A stretch of 64,000 nucleotides of DNA, taken from Flavobacteriaceae bacterium. Its GTDB lineage: Bacteria > Bacteroidota > Bacteroidia > Flavobacteriales > Flavobacteriaceae. Every line of letters begins with the position of its first letter. The stretch's first letter is position 1. Under the pieces are notes generated by a model that saw nothing but the letters and a program-made list of their open reading frames with translations, had not been told where the DNA came from and made no database searches. The position numbers were made by a program, and so were the translations under genes. Shown in pieces: positions 45,343 through 54,777 of this stretch. The stretch spans positions 1 through 64,000 of the forward strand of contig JAKMDI010000011.1 of NCBI GenBank assembly GCA_022428005.1. Direction: 5' to 3'.

Positions 45343-46214
45343 AGTGCCTTAGAAAAATCGATAAAATAGTTAGGATCTACAGAATATCCATTGATCCACA
45401 GCTCAAAATGAAGATGCCATCCGGTGGAAAACTCCCCCGTATTGCCCGCTTTTGCTATGACCTCTCCTGCTTGGACCAAGTCTCCTTGTACTTTTTCCAA
45501 AGCCGAGTTGTGTTTGTATACTGAAAGCAGACCATGATCGTGTTTTAAAATGATAACATGACCCGTCTCTGCAGTCCATTCGGATAAAATAACCGTTCCG
45601 TTGGCAACGGCCATCACTGGGGCGTTTTCTTTCAGTGCAATATCAACCGCGTAATGTTTCTTTTCGGGGTTGTATTCTTCGGATATGGGTCCAATGGCTG
45701 GGGGATAAAGCAGGTATTTCACATTGCTCAGCTCGTCATTAGGAAAAACATTGTATTTGTCCTCCTGGTTTACCTCAATACGAAGCAGGGAATCTGCTGT
45801 GGTCAACTTGCTTTCTGAGTTTATAAATCCTGGAGGCTCCTCTAAGCGGTTAGAAAAGGCATTTTCGTCCTGATTGGTTTCTCCTGTTATGGCGATGCGC
45901 ATCGAATTAATAAACCGTTCTTGTTTCTTAAATTCTACACTCAAAGAGTCTAATAGAAAACTGTTCTTTATCGCTTCCTTTCGAAGTATGGTGCTGGTGT
46001 AGCCTGGGATAAACTCTTTTATGGGGGTATAGGCGATCATAAAAAACGACCCTATTATAATGAAGGAAATGAACAGGCATATTAACAGTGTAATATTTAG
46101 CTGTGAAACTCTGAAAAAAAACTTTTCCTCGAAAGTGGTTTCGTTTATCACCACCACGCGATAGCGATTCAGCAGCCTTTGAATCCTGGTACTCTTTTTT
46201 TTTTCTTTTGCCAT
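45339..46214 (-). CDS. M23 peptidoglycan endopeptidase
   Basis: A 291-residue envelope protein: basic cytoplasmic N-terminus (AKEKKKSTRIQRLLNRY), one transmembrane helix (about 45-67, ITLLICLFISFIIIGSFFMI), a short coiled region and a C-terminal LytM domain with intact metal motifs HYAVDIA (HxxxD) and HLHFELW (HxH). It probably cuts peptidoglycan crosslinks. The start MAKEKKK at 46214 was preferred over an in-frame codon three residues earlier. Its end overlaps the GH3 start by 4 nt. Confidence 0.9.
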   Translation of the reverse strand: MAKEKKKSTRIQRLLNRYRVVVINETTFEEKFFFRVSQLNITLLICLFISFIIIGSFFMIAYTPIKEFIPGYTSTILRKEAIKNSFLLDSLSVEFKKQERFINSMRIAITGETNQDENAFSNRLEEPPGFINSESKLTTADSLLRIEVNQEDKYNVFPNDELSNVKYLLYPPAIGPISEEYNPEKKHYAVDIALKENAPVMAVANGTVILSEWTAETGHVIILKHDHGLLSVYKHNSALEKVQGDLVQAGEVIAKAGNTGEFSTGWHLHFELWINGYSVDPNYFIDFSKAL

Positions 46215-46317
46215 TTCAAACAAATATAGTGTTTAGCCTTAAAATTAAATTAATGGTCTAAGAAAGAAATTTAGATTAAAATGGAATAATTATTTACATT
46301 TGATTAAAATTAAAAAC

Positions 46318-46512
46318 ATGTATTCATTGATATATTCATTAGGTATGATCGGTGCACCACAAATTATTCTTATCGTTGTCGTAGTACTTTTGCTTTTTGG
46401 AGGCAGAAAAATTCCTGAGTTGATGCGCGGATTAGGAAGCGGAATTAAGGAGTTTAAAAATGCGACAAAGGAGGATGAAGACTCCTCCGACACAAAGTCT
46501 GAAAGCAAATAA
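46318..46512 (+). CDS. tatA: Twin-arginine translocase TatA/E subunit
   Basis: A 64-residue TatA: one helix ([17 protein letters not shown]), hinge, and the amphipathic [19 protein letters not shown], then an acidic tail. The Phe-Gly pair after the helix is present. Start ATG 46318 (46345 also possible). A TACATTTG -7 element at 46295-46302 lies in front, which excludes the upstream TTG as start. Divergent from the M23 operon. Confidence 0.93.
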   Translation: MYSLIYSLGMIGAPQIILIVVVVLLLFGGRKIPELMRGLGSGIKEFKNATKEDEDSSDTKSESK

Positions 46513-46513
46513 G

Positions 46514-47479
46514 CTATTTAAACTCTACTGCGTCAATAATTGCGTTGAGTTCAAACATTTGATCTCGCTTTCTTGAGGATGGGGCAAAGGAAAATCCCTC
46601 GACCACCATCCACCTGTTTTTCAAAGTATCTCTAATCATATAGTTTACAAATGGGCCTGCCATAAAATCGTTGGCAACCTCCCATGTTCCTTTGGTGATA
46701 TAAGTGAGTCTTCCTTTCCTTTGGGTTTTATAAAAATAGGGTCGGTAAGCTTTTTCTGTGATCATATAAGACCCCTTTAGCCTTCCTGGGACATATACTT
46801 TTCCAATGGAATCTCTGAGTGCAAGAATGCGTTTTTTGACGTTCCCTTGCAATGCTGATATGGGAAGTGTATAGGCGATTAAGTTCATGTGACCCTTGGG
46901 GATGTCTTTTTGAATCCACACAAAATTGGTGGTGTCCTTAACCGTATTATAGGCGGTTGGATAGGTCAGGTTTACCTGAAATCTTTCCCTCAATTCGCTG
47001 GCTTTAGCGGGCGATTTTTTAATTCTCCTGATTTTTTCTTTTTGCTCAGCAGCTGTCAATGTTGCTTTAAAAAGCGTAATATTCTCCTCCAAATAAAAAG
47101 CCTGAACTTCATCATCCTCTCCCATCACTCTAGCAACAACCTGCGGCTTAGCCATATAGTCTTCTGCCAGCTGAAAGCCACCGATCGAATCGTTGACAAA
47201 CCACAGTACATTTCTGCTGTTTCTTGCAAAGCCCGTAAAGGCTATTGGGGGCATGTATTGCAGCGAGAATTGTGGCTCATCAAAAGGCAAACCTTCGTAG
47301 GGAGTTTCCAAAAGTGACCGGGTGGTTTCTCCCAATGCGCCACTCCAGCTTTTTTTGGGCATCACCACCGTCAGGTGATTAATCTTCGCATTAGAGTCCG
47401 GGAGGTAGCGCTGCTGTTTTTTTTGTTCTTTACACGATATAAAAGAGCATATTATAACAAAACATAGGATTCTTTTCAT
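46514..47479 (-). CDS. DUF4837 lipoprotein
   Basis: A 321-residue lipoprotein with lipobox FISC at about 14-17 and the DUF4837 features (LPDSNAKINHLTVVMPK, NRWMVVEGFSFAPSSRKRDQMFELNAI). Two-domain repeats may be present (ITLFKATLTAAEQ block and SYMITEKAYRPYF block). The function is unknown; restricted to Bacteroidota as far as I know. ATG 47479 was chosen over a GTG ten codons upstream. One nt from the tatA stop on the other strand. Confidence 0.82.
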   Translation of the reverse strand: MKRILCFVIICSFISCKEQKKQQRYLPDSNAKINHLTVVMPKKSWSGALGETTRSLLETPYEGLPFDEPQFSLQYMPPIAFTGFARNSRNVLWFVNDSIGGFQLAEDYMAKPQVVARVMGEDDEVQAFYLEENITLFKATLTAAEQKEKIRRIKKSPAKASELRERFQVNLTYPTAYNTVKDTTNFVWIQKDIPKGHMNLIAYTLPISALQGNVKKRILALRDSIGKVYVPGRLKGSYMITEKAYRPYFYKTQRKGRLTYITKGTWEVANDFMAGPFVNYMIRDTLKNRWMVVEGFSFAPSSRKRDQMFELNAIIDAVEFK

Positions 47480-47597
47480 AATGTATAAATGGTCTTTAGT
47501 AGTTAGCACCTGCGTTTATAAAGTTAACAAAAGGGAATAAATGATTTCGCATGATAAATGTTCACCCTCTTGGATCATAAAAATACTGTAACTTACC

Positions 47598-48785
47598 TTA
47601 TTCGAGCAAGGCAGCAATTCCAGGCAGGTTTTTACCCTCTAAACTTTCCAGCATGGCACCTCCGCCTGTAGAGATGTAACTCATTTTTGACTCAAAACCA
47701 AACTGTTTCACCGCGGCAACAGAATCACCTCCTCCCACCAGTGAAAACGCGCCGTTTTCAGTACTTTTAGCAATGTGCTCTCCCAAGGCAATCGTGCCTT
47801 TTGCGAAATTTTCGAATTCAAAAACACCCAGCGGTCCATTCCATAAAATCGTTTTGGACTCCAAGACTACTTTTTCAAAATATTTCAAAGTCTCTGGTCC
47901 AGCATCGAGAGCTTCCCATTCGTCTGGGATTTCCTCTACTGCACAGACTTTTTGAGTAGCGTCATTGGAAAAATCATCTGCGATAACCACATCTTTGGGA
48001 AGGTGCACCTTTACCCCTTTTTCCTTGGCCTTTACTAATAGCGCTGTCGCATAGTCACAATAATCATCCTCACAAATTGACTTGCCCACTTTTCCTCCTT
48101 TGGCCTTAATAAAAGTATATACCATTCCTCCACCGATAATCAGGTGGTCAATTTTATCCAATAGGTTTTCAATAATCGTAATTTTTGAAGATACTTTGGC
48201 CCCGCCAAGAATGGCCAAAACGGGCTTTTCTCCAGACCGCATTACTTTTTCGATTGCGTTAACTTCTTTTTCTAACAGCCTTCCAAAAAATTTATTTTTG
48301 GTAAAGAACTGAGCCATTATTGTCGTTGAAGCGTGTGCTCTGTGAGCTGTTCCAAAAGCATCGTTAACATAGCAGTCTCCCAGGCGAGAAAGGCTTTCTG
48401 CAAAACTTAGATCTCCTGCTGTTTCTTCTGGGTAAAAGCGTAAATTTTCCATCAGGATAACGGATCCGGGTGTCAAGGCGGCCGTCGCTTCTTCGGCAGC
48501 TGGTCCAATACAATCTCCAAAAAAACTGACAGTTACCCCGAGGATTTCCTGAACCTTAGCTGAAATATGCGAAAGTGAAAGGTCAGCGTCTTTTCCTTTG
48601 GGTCGCCCTAAATGAGAGATTAGAACACAACAACCTCCTCTATTGAGAATAAAATCAATCGTTTCCTTTGCTGCAAATATCCTGGTGCTGTCGGTAACTT
48701 GAAAATTACTGTCCAAAGGGACATTAAAATCTACTCTTACTATGACGCGGCGGTCAGAGAAGTCTTGGTTCTTGAGCGTTTGCAT
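47598..48785 (-). CDS. pgk: Phosphoglycerate kinase
   Basis: Glycolytic kinase of 395 residues (1,3-bisphosphoglycerate + ADP to 3-phosphoglycerate + ATP). RVIVRVDFNVPLD, SHLGRPKG, VLAILGGAKVSSKI, ILWNGPLGVFE and the C-terminal GGGDSVAAVKQFG with YISTGGGAMLE are all present. Standard length. A canonical promoter lies at 48799-48829. Confidence 0.98.
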   Translation of the reverse strand: MQTLKNQDFSDRRVIVRVDFNVPLDSNFQVTDSTRIFAAKETIDFILNRGGCCVLISHLGRPKGKDADLSLSHISAKVQEILGVTVSFFGDCIGPAAEEATAALTPGSVILMENLRFYPEETAGDLSFAESLSRLGDCYVNDAFGTAHRAHASTTIMAQFFTKNKFFGRLLEKEVNAIEKVMRSGEKPVLAILGGAKVSSKITIIENLLDKIDHLIIGGGMVYTFIKAKGGKVGKSICEDDYCDYATALLVKAKEKGVKVHLPKDVVIADDFSNDATQKVCAVEEIPDEWEALDAGPETLKYFEKVVLESKTILWNGPLGVFEFENFAKGTIALGEHIAKSTENGAFSLVGGGDSVAAVKQFGFESKMSYISTGGGAMLESLEGKNLPGIAALLE

Positions 48786-48798
48786 ATTAAATTTTTCT

Positions 48799-48829
48799 CA
48801 AAAATACCTATTTTAATGAGTTGGACAAA
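48799..48829 (-). promoter_or_regulatory. Promoter of pgk
   Basis: On the minus strand TTTG (48826-48829) is followed after 19 nt by TATTTTTG (48799-48806), a full match to the Bacteroidota primary promoter. Expected start of transcription lies a few nt before ATG 48785. This is the clearest promoter in the window. Confidence 0.82.
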
Positions 48830-48921
48830 GGTTTTTAAGGCTATTGAAAACATAAAATCAAAGAAAAGAGAGAATCTAAATGGATTGATTATTTTTATGA
48901 TATAATATCATTAAAAACAGC

Positions 48922-50067
48922 ATGGATTCTATCGGAATTATAGGACAAAGAGACTTAAGAGCTCAGCTAAGTAGCATGATAATAGATGGTCAAATGCCTC
49001 ATTGTCAGATATTTATAGACTCTAAGGGTTATGGTGGTCTTCCTTTGGCACTTTTTGGTGCACTGGGTCTACTCCAAGGGGCTTCCGCTACACAAGCAGT
49101 CGATGAAAACGGCATCCCTATTCAAAAATTAATGGATGATCCAGACCTCCACTTTGTTTTTCCTGTTATTAATAAATCTGGTGGAAGCGCAAAGGCTGTT
49201 TCTGATGATTTTGTAACTCTTTGGAAAGATTTTATGAGAGACCATCCCTATGGATCTATTCAGGATTGGATCCGTCAGTTGGACAGTGGAAACAAACAGG
49301 GGATTATTGGTACAGAAGAAGTAGCAAAAATGCACCATAAGATGTCCTTAAAGTCCCATTCGGGGGGCAACAAGGTTATGATAATATTTGGAGCCAATAA
49401 ACTCTCTGAATCGGCATCGAATAAGCTTTTAAAACTTTTGGAGGAGCCCCCAAAAAACAGTTTTTTCTTACTCGTAGCAGAACAAGTTGGTGGACTATTG
49501 CCCACCCTATTATCTCGCTGTCAGGAAATTCGTCTAAATCCACTTCCTCCAAAAGAAATTCAAGAAGGTTTGAGTAAAATAAATTTCCAAGGTGATAAAG
49601 AAAAAGTGATTTCCCGCAGCCGTGGAAGTTGGCGAAATATTTTAAACCTATTGGATGCCCCCGACCATTCGCTCCATTTTGAGACCCTTTTGATTCAATG
49701 TCTTAGGGCCGCTTTCAGAGCCATAGGCAACAAGGCTGTTGTGATTGAATTAATGCTGTGGTCCGATCAAGTTGCCGAACTTCAGCGGGAGCAACAAAAA
49801 GCTTTTTTGGAATATGCTTTGGAATTCGTCCGTCAGGCCATGTTGATTTCCTACAAGTCCGACGCCCTTTATGACCTGAATATTCACTCAGCATTTGACA
49901 TGCATAAATTTGCTCCATTCGTACACAGTAAAAATCTTTTACCCATGATACGGTTGATGGAAGACACCGCCTATCAGCTGTCGAGAAATGCCAATCCAAA
50001 AATACTTTTCAGTCACTTTGCACTTTCTCTTACGCGCCTGCTAAACACTAAGGAGCTTGTTTCTTAA
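48922..50067 (+). CDS. holB: DNA polymerase III delta-prime subunit
   Basis: Clamp-loader protein of 381 residues. [20 protein letters not shown] at the N-terminus, [38 protein letters not shown] and [14 protein letters not shown] are the DnaX/HolB signatures. The P-loop region is degenerate ([10 protein letters not shown]), as expected for delta-prime rather than gamma/tau. Its end overlaps the opposite methyltransferase by 20 nt. Confidence 0.9.
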   Translation: MDSIGIIGQRDLRAQLSSMIIDGQMPHCQIFIDSKGYGGLPLALFGALGLLQGASATQAVDENGIPIQKLMDDPDLHFVFPVINKSGGSAKAVSDDFVTLWKDFMRDHPYGSIQDWIRQLDSGNKQGIIGTEEVAKMHHKMSLKSHSGGNKVMIIFGANKLSESASNKLLKLLEEPPKNSFFLLVAEQVGGLLPTLLSRCQEIRLNPLPPKEIQEGLSKINFQGDKEKVISRSRGSWRNILNLLDAPDHSLHFETLLIQCLRAAFRAIGNKAVVIELMLWSDQVAELQREQQKAFLEYALEFVRQAMLISYKSDALYDLNIHSAFDMHKFAPFVHSKNLLPMIRLMEDTAYQLSRNANPKILFSHFALSLTRLLNTKELVS

Positions 50068-50898
50068 AAATAAAAACACAAGAGGAATGTTGCTTGGTAA
50101 AAAGTGATCTTAGCGTGAAATAAATTCCCTTAAGGACTCCCCTAAGAAGTGGGAAAAGTTTCTTTCTGTGTTTTTCCGAAAGAAAACAGATGTAGAAAAT
50201 GTCCAAAACTAAGGGGTGTTGTTCCACACATTCGAAACCATTTTCTTGGGCTAATTTTTTTAAACCCTGAGGGGTAAAGTGCCAGAGATGTCGCGGGACG
50301 TCTAACGCTGCCCAGTCGCCTTGATAGTAAAGCCGATCATGACTTTCAAAATTGGGAACAGCAACTACCAAGGTTCCGTCATCATGAAGTATTTCGGAGT
50401 ATTTAGACAAATTTTGTTCGGGTCGTTCGAGGTGCTCTAAGACATGCCAAAGGGAGATAAGGTCAAATTTCTGAGCATCCAAATCACTTTCTGAAACCAA
50501 AACTTTGAGGTCCTTCTTCAGGCAGGCTGCTTTGGCAATCTTGTTGTTTTCTACTCCCAGCACCTCATATCCTTTCTTTTTCATAAAGTCCAGAAAGGAA
50601 CCTGTACCACACCCGATGTCCAATATGCGCTTATGTTTTGGCAGATACTTTTTGATTAGTTTAAATTTATTACGCAACATAAATTCCCGTGCCCAAGTGT
50701 ACAATATGTTGATGACATTCTTAGGTTCGGATTGGTGGGAGATATAAGCCGAGGAGTCATAGTAAGCTTTTAGGTCGCTAATATGCTTAACGTCAGTCGA
50801 CGCTACTAAACGCTCGGGGTCCCAATAAATATCAAATACTTCTTTGGAAACCAAGTGGTCCTTAGCTTTTAAGATCTTTTTTTTTTTTTGTTAATCAT
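50048..50898 (-). CDS. SAM methyltransferase with A13 tract at start
   Basis: Methyltransferase of about 283 residues if read from ATG 50898 with one extra A in the homopolymer: [20 protein letters not shown]. As given, ATG 50898 hits a stop after nine codons, and the body is open only from about 50854 (in frame [15 protein letters not shown], preceded by a possible TTG). SAM loop [15 protein letters not shown], then SLWHVLEHL and LVVAVPNF. Substrate unknown (UbiG/Methyltransf_23 type). The length 851 is one short of a multiple of three. Sequence error, slippage or a phase switch are all possible. Confidence 0.75.
50877..50889. repeat. 13-nt homopolymer (T13 plus strand, A13 sense)
   Basis: Thirteen T on the plus strand, A13 in the sense of the methyltransferase, four codons after ATG 50898. 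Such tracts are prone to replication and transcription slippage. With A13 the gene is out of frame, with A14 it is in frame. Confidence 0.85.
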
Positions 50899-50899
50899 A

Positions 50900-50915
50900 G
50901 ATTCCACGTGGAACA
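50900..50915. promoter_or_regulatory. parS-like site, degenerate
   Basis: GATTCCACGTGGAACA has the CACGTG core and one perfect arm of parS (TGTTNCACGTGNAACA), with two mismatches at the left end. It lies 2 nt beyond the mnmG stop, about 1.9 kb from the perfect site at 52791. Confidence 0.65.
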
Positions 50916-50916
50916 T

Positions 50917-52785
50917 TTATCTTCCCAGGCTTACCAAAAGAACACTGATATCACTAGGGTTAATTCCGCTAATTCTAGAGGCTTGTGAAAGGTTGGTGGG
51001 TTTTATGTAATTGAGCTTTTCCTTAGCTTCATGGGAAAGTGACGCTAAGACATCATAATCAAAGTCATCTGGTATTTTTATGTGGTCTAAACGGGTGAGC
51101 TTGTTGGCGTTGACTATTTCTTTTTGAATGTATCCCGCATACTTGATTTGGATTTCTGCCTGCTCAAGAACGATATCATCAATTCCGTTTTCTGAAAGGA
51201 AAGTCTTAAGCGCAGGAAGATCTGCCAAATCCTCGCGGCGCAGCTTTGGTCTGGCCAAAATCTTACTCAACTTATCGGACTGCTTTACAGTTGCGGATCC
51301 CCTCTGCATCAGAATAGGATTTATTTGCGCTGGTAAATAACTTTGTGTTTTAAAAAAGTTAATGGTAGACTCCGTCTGTGATTCTTTTTCTTCAACTGCT
51401 TTCATTCGCTCAGTTCCGGCCAATCCTAATTTAAAGGAGATGGGCGTAAGCCTAAGATCTGCATTGTCTTGCCTTAGTAAAGTTCTATATTCAGCTCTGG
51501 ATGTAAACATCCTATAGGGTTCTTCTGTTCCTTTTGTTATCAAATCATCGATAAGAACACCGATATAAGCTTCATTCCTTTTGAGTACAAACGGATCCTT
51601 TTCGTTGATCGTAAGGTGCGCATTAATTCCTGCCATTAACCCTTGTGATGCTGCTTCTTCGTAACCCGTAGTGCCATTTATTTGGCCTGCAAAGAACAAG
51701 CCGTCAATTAGCTTGGTTTCCAAGCTGCTTTTTAGCTGTGTAGGTGGAAAATAGTCATACTCAATGGCGTAGCCTGGACGAAAAAATTTGACCTTTTCAA
51801 AACCTTTGACCGAACGCAGTGCCGAGTACTGAATATCCTCTGGCAGTGAAGTTGAGAATCCGTTTACATATACCTCAACTGTTTCCCAGCCCTCGGGTTC
51901 AACAAATATTTGGTGTCTGGATTTGTCAGCAAAGCGATTGATCTTGTCCTCTATCGAGGGACAATAACGCGGACCTGTACTTTGAATACTGCCATTAAAC
52001 ATGGGTGAACGATCGAAACCTTCCCTTAGCAAATCGTGAACTTCAGGGCTGGTATAGGTAATGTGACAGCTGCGCTGTTGCATCAATGGAATTGTTTGGG
52101 TGTAACTGAATGTCCCTGGTTGTTCATCCCCAGGCTGTTCCTCCATGAGGCCGAGGTTTAAAGAACGACCATCCACCCTGGGTGGTGTTCCGGTTTTCAT
52201 ACGACCTGATTCAAAACCCAATTGCTCCAAACTATCGGTAAGACCATGAGAGGCTTTTTCCCCTGCACGACCGCCACCAAAGTTTTTCTCTCCAATGTGA
52301 ATCAGACCATTTAGAAAAGTTCCATTAGTTAGAACAACACTTTTGGCCTTTATTGGAATACCCAAAGAGGTGACCACTCCTGTTATTCGTCCTCCCTCTA
52401 CCAATATATCGTTGATCATGTCTTGATAAAAATCCAAGTTTGGGGTTTTTTCGAGCATAGTCCTCCATTTTTGGGCAAACAGCATTCTGTCTGATTGTAC
52501 CCTTGGACTCCACATAGCAGGACCTTTGGAGCGATTAAGCATTTTAAACTGTATCGCGGATTCATCTGAAACAATGCCGCTGTAACCGCCAAGTGCGTCA
52601 ATTTCTCTAACAATTTGTCCTTTGGCTATGCCACCCATGGCTGGATTACAGGACATTTGACCAATTGTTTGAAGGTTCATGGTAACCAATAGGGTTTTTG
52701 AACCCATATTCGCGGCAGCAGCGGCGGCTTCTGCCCCCGCGTGTCCTCCTCCAACCACTACAACATCGTATTTACTTTCAAACAT
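50917..52785 (-). CDS. mnmG: tRNA U34 carboxymethylaminomethyl synthase MnmG (GidA)
   Basis: FAD protein of 622 residues which with MnmE modifies wobble U34 of tRNAs. The dinucleotide-binding VVVVGGGHAGAEAAAAAA opens the protein; CNPAMGGIAKGQIVREIDALGG, AGQINGTTGYEEAASQGL and the C-terminal YAGYIQKE and SRISGINPSDISVLLV blocks are typical. parS-type sites lie at both ends. GidA genes are often found near the replication origin. Confidence 0.97.
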   Translation of the reverse strand: MFESKYDVVVVGGGHAGAEAAAAAANMGSKTLLVTMNLQTIGQMSCNPAMGGIAKGQIVREIDALGGYSGIVSDESAIQFKMLNRSKGPAMWSPRVQSDRMLFAQKWRTMLEKTPNLDFYQDMINDILVEGGRITGVVTSLGIPIKAKSVVLTNGTFLNGLIHIGEKNFGGGRAGEKASHGLTDSLEQLGFESGRMKTGTPPRVDGRSLNLGLMEEQPGDEQPGTFSYTQTIPLMQQRSCHITYTSPEVHDLLREGFDRSPMFNGSIQSTGPRYCPSIEDKINRFADKSRHQIFVEPEGWETVEVYVNGFSTSLPEDIQYSALRSVKGFEKVKFFRPGYAIEYDYFPPTQLKSSLETKLIDGLFFAGQINGTTGYEEAASQGLMAGINAHLTINEKDPFVLKRNEAYIGVLIDDLITKGTEEPYRMFTSRAEYRTLLRQDNADLRLTPISFKLGLAGTERMKAVEEKESQTESTINFFKTQSYLPAQINPILMQRGSATVKQSDKLSKILARPKLRREDLADLPALKTFLSENGIDDIVLEQAEIQIKYAGYIQKEIVNANKLTRLDHIKIPDDFDYDVLASLSHEAKEKLNYIKPTNLSQASRISGINPSDISVLLVSLGR

Positions 52786-52786
52786 A

Positions 52787-53203
52787 TCAGTGTTTCACGT
52801 GGAACAAGCGAATATAATATTCTTCCTTTTTTCTCATTTCCAATTCATCTTCTTCTGTTTTATCACCATACCCTAGACAATGAAGTAATGCGTGTGCTAA
52901 CAGTCTAAGGGTCTCATTTTCAATTGTTTGCGAATACTCAGAAGCGTTTTCTAGTAAAGCTGAACAGGAAATGTATGCCTCAGCGCTAACAAAATTGGGT
53001 TCTTTGTAGTCGAAAGTAATCACATCTGTATCTGTATCGTGATTTAGATGAGTTCGGTTGAGTGTTCGCATGATATCAACATCAACAAAATTATATTGCA
53101 GGTTTTTAATAGAACTTCCTTCAGTTAACGCAATCATTTCCAGCCAAGCTTTTAACTTCCGCCGTGGTAACTTCAAAAAGTTATGGTCATTGAACTTGAT
53201 CAA
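52787..53203 (-). CDS. ybeY: Endoribonuclease YbeY
   Basis: Single-strand RNase of 138 residues for 16S rRNA maturation. DTDVITFDY and LAHALLHCLGYGDKTEEDE, MRKKEEYY are the family blocks; the third zinc His of other bacteria is replaced in the GYGD form. Start TTG 53203 (LIKFNDHN) is preferred: a -7 element TATATTTG at 53215-53222 lies between it and the first ATG (53239), which is in poly-A/T DNA. The last codons (LFHVKH) are encoded by the parS site. Confidence 0.85.
   Translation of the reverse strand: MIKFNDHNFLKLPRRKLKAWLEMIALTEGSSIKNLQYNFVDVDIMRTLNRTHLNHDTDTDVITFDYKEPNFVSAEAYISCSALLENASEYSQTIENETLRLLAHALLHCLGYGDKTEEDELEMRKKEEYYIRLFHVKH
52791..52806. promoter_or_regulatory. parS centromere site (perfect)
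   Basis: TGTTTCACGTGGAACA, whose other strand is TGTTCCACGTGAAACA, is an exact match to the consensus TGTTNCACGTGNAACA bound by ParB. It overlaps the end of ybeY and lies 5 nt before the mnmG ATG. parS sites cluster near oriC. Confidence 0.9.
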
Positions 53204-53214
53204 GCTTTTTTTTG

Positions 53215-53222
53215 CAAATATA
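53215..53222 (-). promoter_or_regulatory. -7 element of ybeY
   Basis: TATATTTG on the minus strand, 11 nt before TTG 53203. TTTG runs occur upstream but at shorter spacing than usual (14 nt). It helps to choose the TTG start. Confidence 0.45.
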
Positions 53223-53248
53223 AAACAAAGAAAAAACAAATAATTTCA

Positions 53249-53275
53249 TTGTGGCAACACAGGGTGTTATCTTTG
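53249..53275 (+). promoter_or_regulatory. Promoter of gltX
   Basis: TTG (53249-53251) and TATCTTTG (53268-53275) with 16 nt between, slightly shorter than the common spacing. The -7 element ends 11 nt before ATG 53287, excluding the in-frame GTG at 53251 as start. Confidence 0.55.
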
Positions 53276-53286
53276 AAGAAAAAAGA

Positions 53287-54771
53287 ATGAGTGTTCGCGT
53301 AAGATTTGCCCCCAGCCCAACAGGTCCCTTACACATAGGGGGATTACGTACTGCTTTGTACAATTACCTGTTTGCCAAAAAGAACGGGGGGAAGTTTCTG
53401 CTTAGAATTGAAGATACGGACCAAAATAGAAAAGTGGAGGGCGCAGAAGATTATATCATTAATGCTCTGGAATGGTGTGATCTAAAGCCTGATGAAGGAC
53501 CCTTGTTGGGTGGAAAAGCTGGACCTTACAGGCAAAGTGAAAGAAAAAAGATTTATAAGAAACACATCGATTTATTGATACGTGAAGGTAAAGCGTATTA
53601 TGCGTTTGACAGCCCAGAAGAATTGTCCAAAGCGCGGTTGAACGCTGAGGGAAAGAAAACAACCTTTAAATATGATGCTCGTAATCGTTTAGAATTTATA
53701 AATTCTTTAAGCCGTTCTAGTGAGGAAACCAAGTCACTTTTGGAAACAACAGCCTATGTAGTTAGATTGAAGGTTGATCCAAAAAAGAACGTGCAGGTTA
53801 ACGATAAGATAAGAGGGAAAATAGAAATGCAAGGCAGTGAGATTGACGATAAAATATTAATGAAGGCTGATGGAATGCCCACCTACCATTTTGCCAATGT
53901 GGTTGATGATCACTCGATGGGTATCACGCATGTGATCAGAGGGGAAGAATGGTTGCCGTCTTTGGCGCTCCATCAACTAATATATGATGCTTTTGGATGG
54001 ATTGCACCAATATTTATGCATTTACCACTAATCCTAAAACCGCAAGGAAAAGGGAAGCTCTCCAAGAGAGACGGAGAAAAAATGGGTTTTCCAGTTTATC
54101 CTTTGGAATGGCAAGGGAGTAAAGGTTTCAAGGAGAGAGGTTTTTTGCCTGAAGCTTTGGTAAATTATTTAGCGCTCTTGGGTTGGAACCCCGGCACAGA
54201 AAAAGAAATTTTTTCTTTCCAAGAACTTCAGCAAATATTCGATACTGATAAAATTCAAAAAGGAGGAGCAAAGTTTGACTTTGATAAAGCAAAGTGGGTA
54301 AACCATAAATTTATTGAGCTCACAGATGAAAAAACCATTTTCAGCCGTTTTAACGAATTCACTTATCATCTACCATCCGATTGGTCGGAAAAAAAGAGAA
54401 CTGCCGCCTATGCGCTTGTAAAAAAGCGGCTTTTTTTACTGGAGGACCTAATTTCTGAAAATCGTGTATTTTTGGATGATCCCGAAGAATATGAACCGAA
54501 GGTTTTGAAGAAGCTAAAGGGGAAAGAGCCACAGAAGATTATACTTCAGTTTATCGAATACGCCAAAAAGGATATACCTGCAGAAGAGTGGAAAGAAAAA
54601 ATTCAGGGTTGGAATGAGGAACGCAATTATCCATTTGGTATTATAATGCAAAGTTTACGGTTGGCTTTGGTGGGGAATCTGAGTGGGCCCGATGTGTTTG
54701 ATATTTGCAACATTATAGGAAATAAAATAACTTTAAGAAGACTTGAAAAAATTTTAACTCACCTTAATTAA
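53287..54771 (+). CDS. gltX: Glutamyl-tRNA synthetase
   Basis: Class I synthetase of 494 residues. VRFAPSPTGPLHIGGLRTAL (HIGH motif), RIEDTDQNR, GKLSKRDGEKMGFPV (KMSKS type) and the C-terminal anticodon-binding part are present. Start MSVRVRFAP at 53287, after the promoter. Discriminates from GlnS, which is encoded nearby on the other strand, so this organism charges tRNA-Gln directly. Confidence 0.96.
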   Translation: MSVRVRFAPSPTGPLHIGGLRTALYNYLFAKKNGGKFLLRIEDTDQNRKVEGAEDYIINALEWCDLKPDEGPLLGGKAGPYRQSERKKIYKKHIDLLIREGKAYYAFDSPEELSKARLNAEGKKTTFKYDARNRLEFINSLSRSSEETKSLLETTAYVVRLKVDPKKNVQVNDKIRGKIEMQGSEIDDKILMKADGMPTYHFANVVDDHSMGITHVIRGEEWLPSLALHQLIYDAFGWIAPIFMHLPLILKPQGKGKLSKRDGEKMGFPVYPLEWQGSKGFKERGFLPEALVNYLALLGWNPGTEKEIFSFQELQQIFDTDKIQKGGAKFDFDKAKWVNHKFIELTDEKTIFSRFNEFTYHLPSDWSEKKRTAAYALVKKRLFLLEDLISENRVFLDDPEEYEPKVLKKLKGKEPQKIILQFIEYAKKDIPAEEWKEKIQGWNEERNYPFGIIMQSLRLALVGNLSGPDVFDICNIIGNKITLRRLEKILTHLN

Positions 54772-54777
54772 TATATT

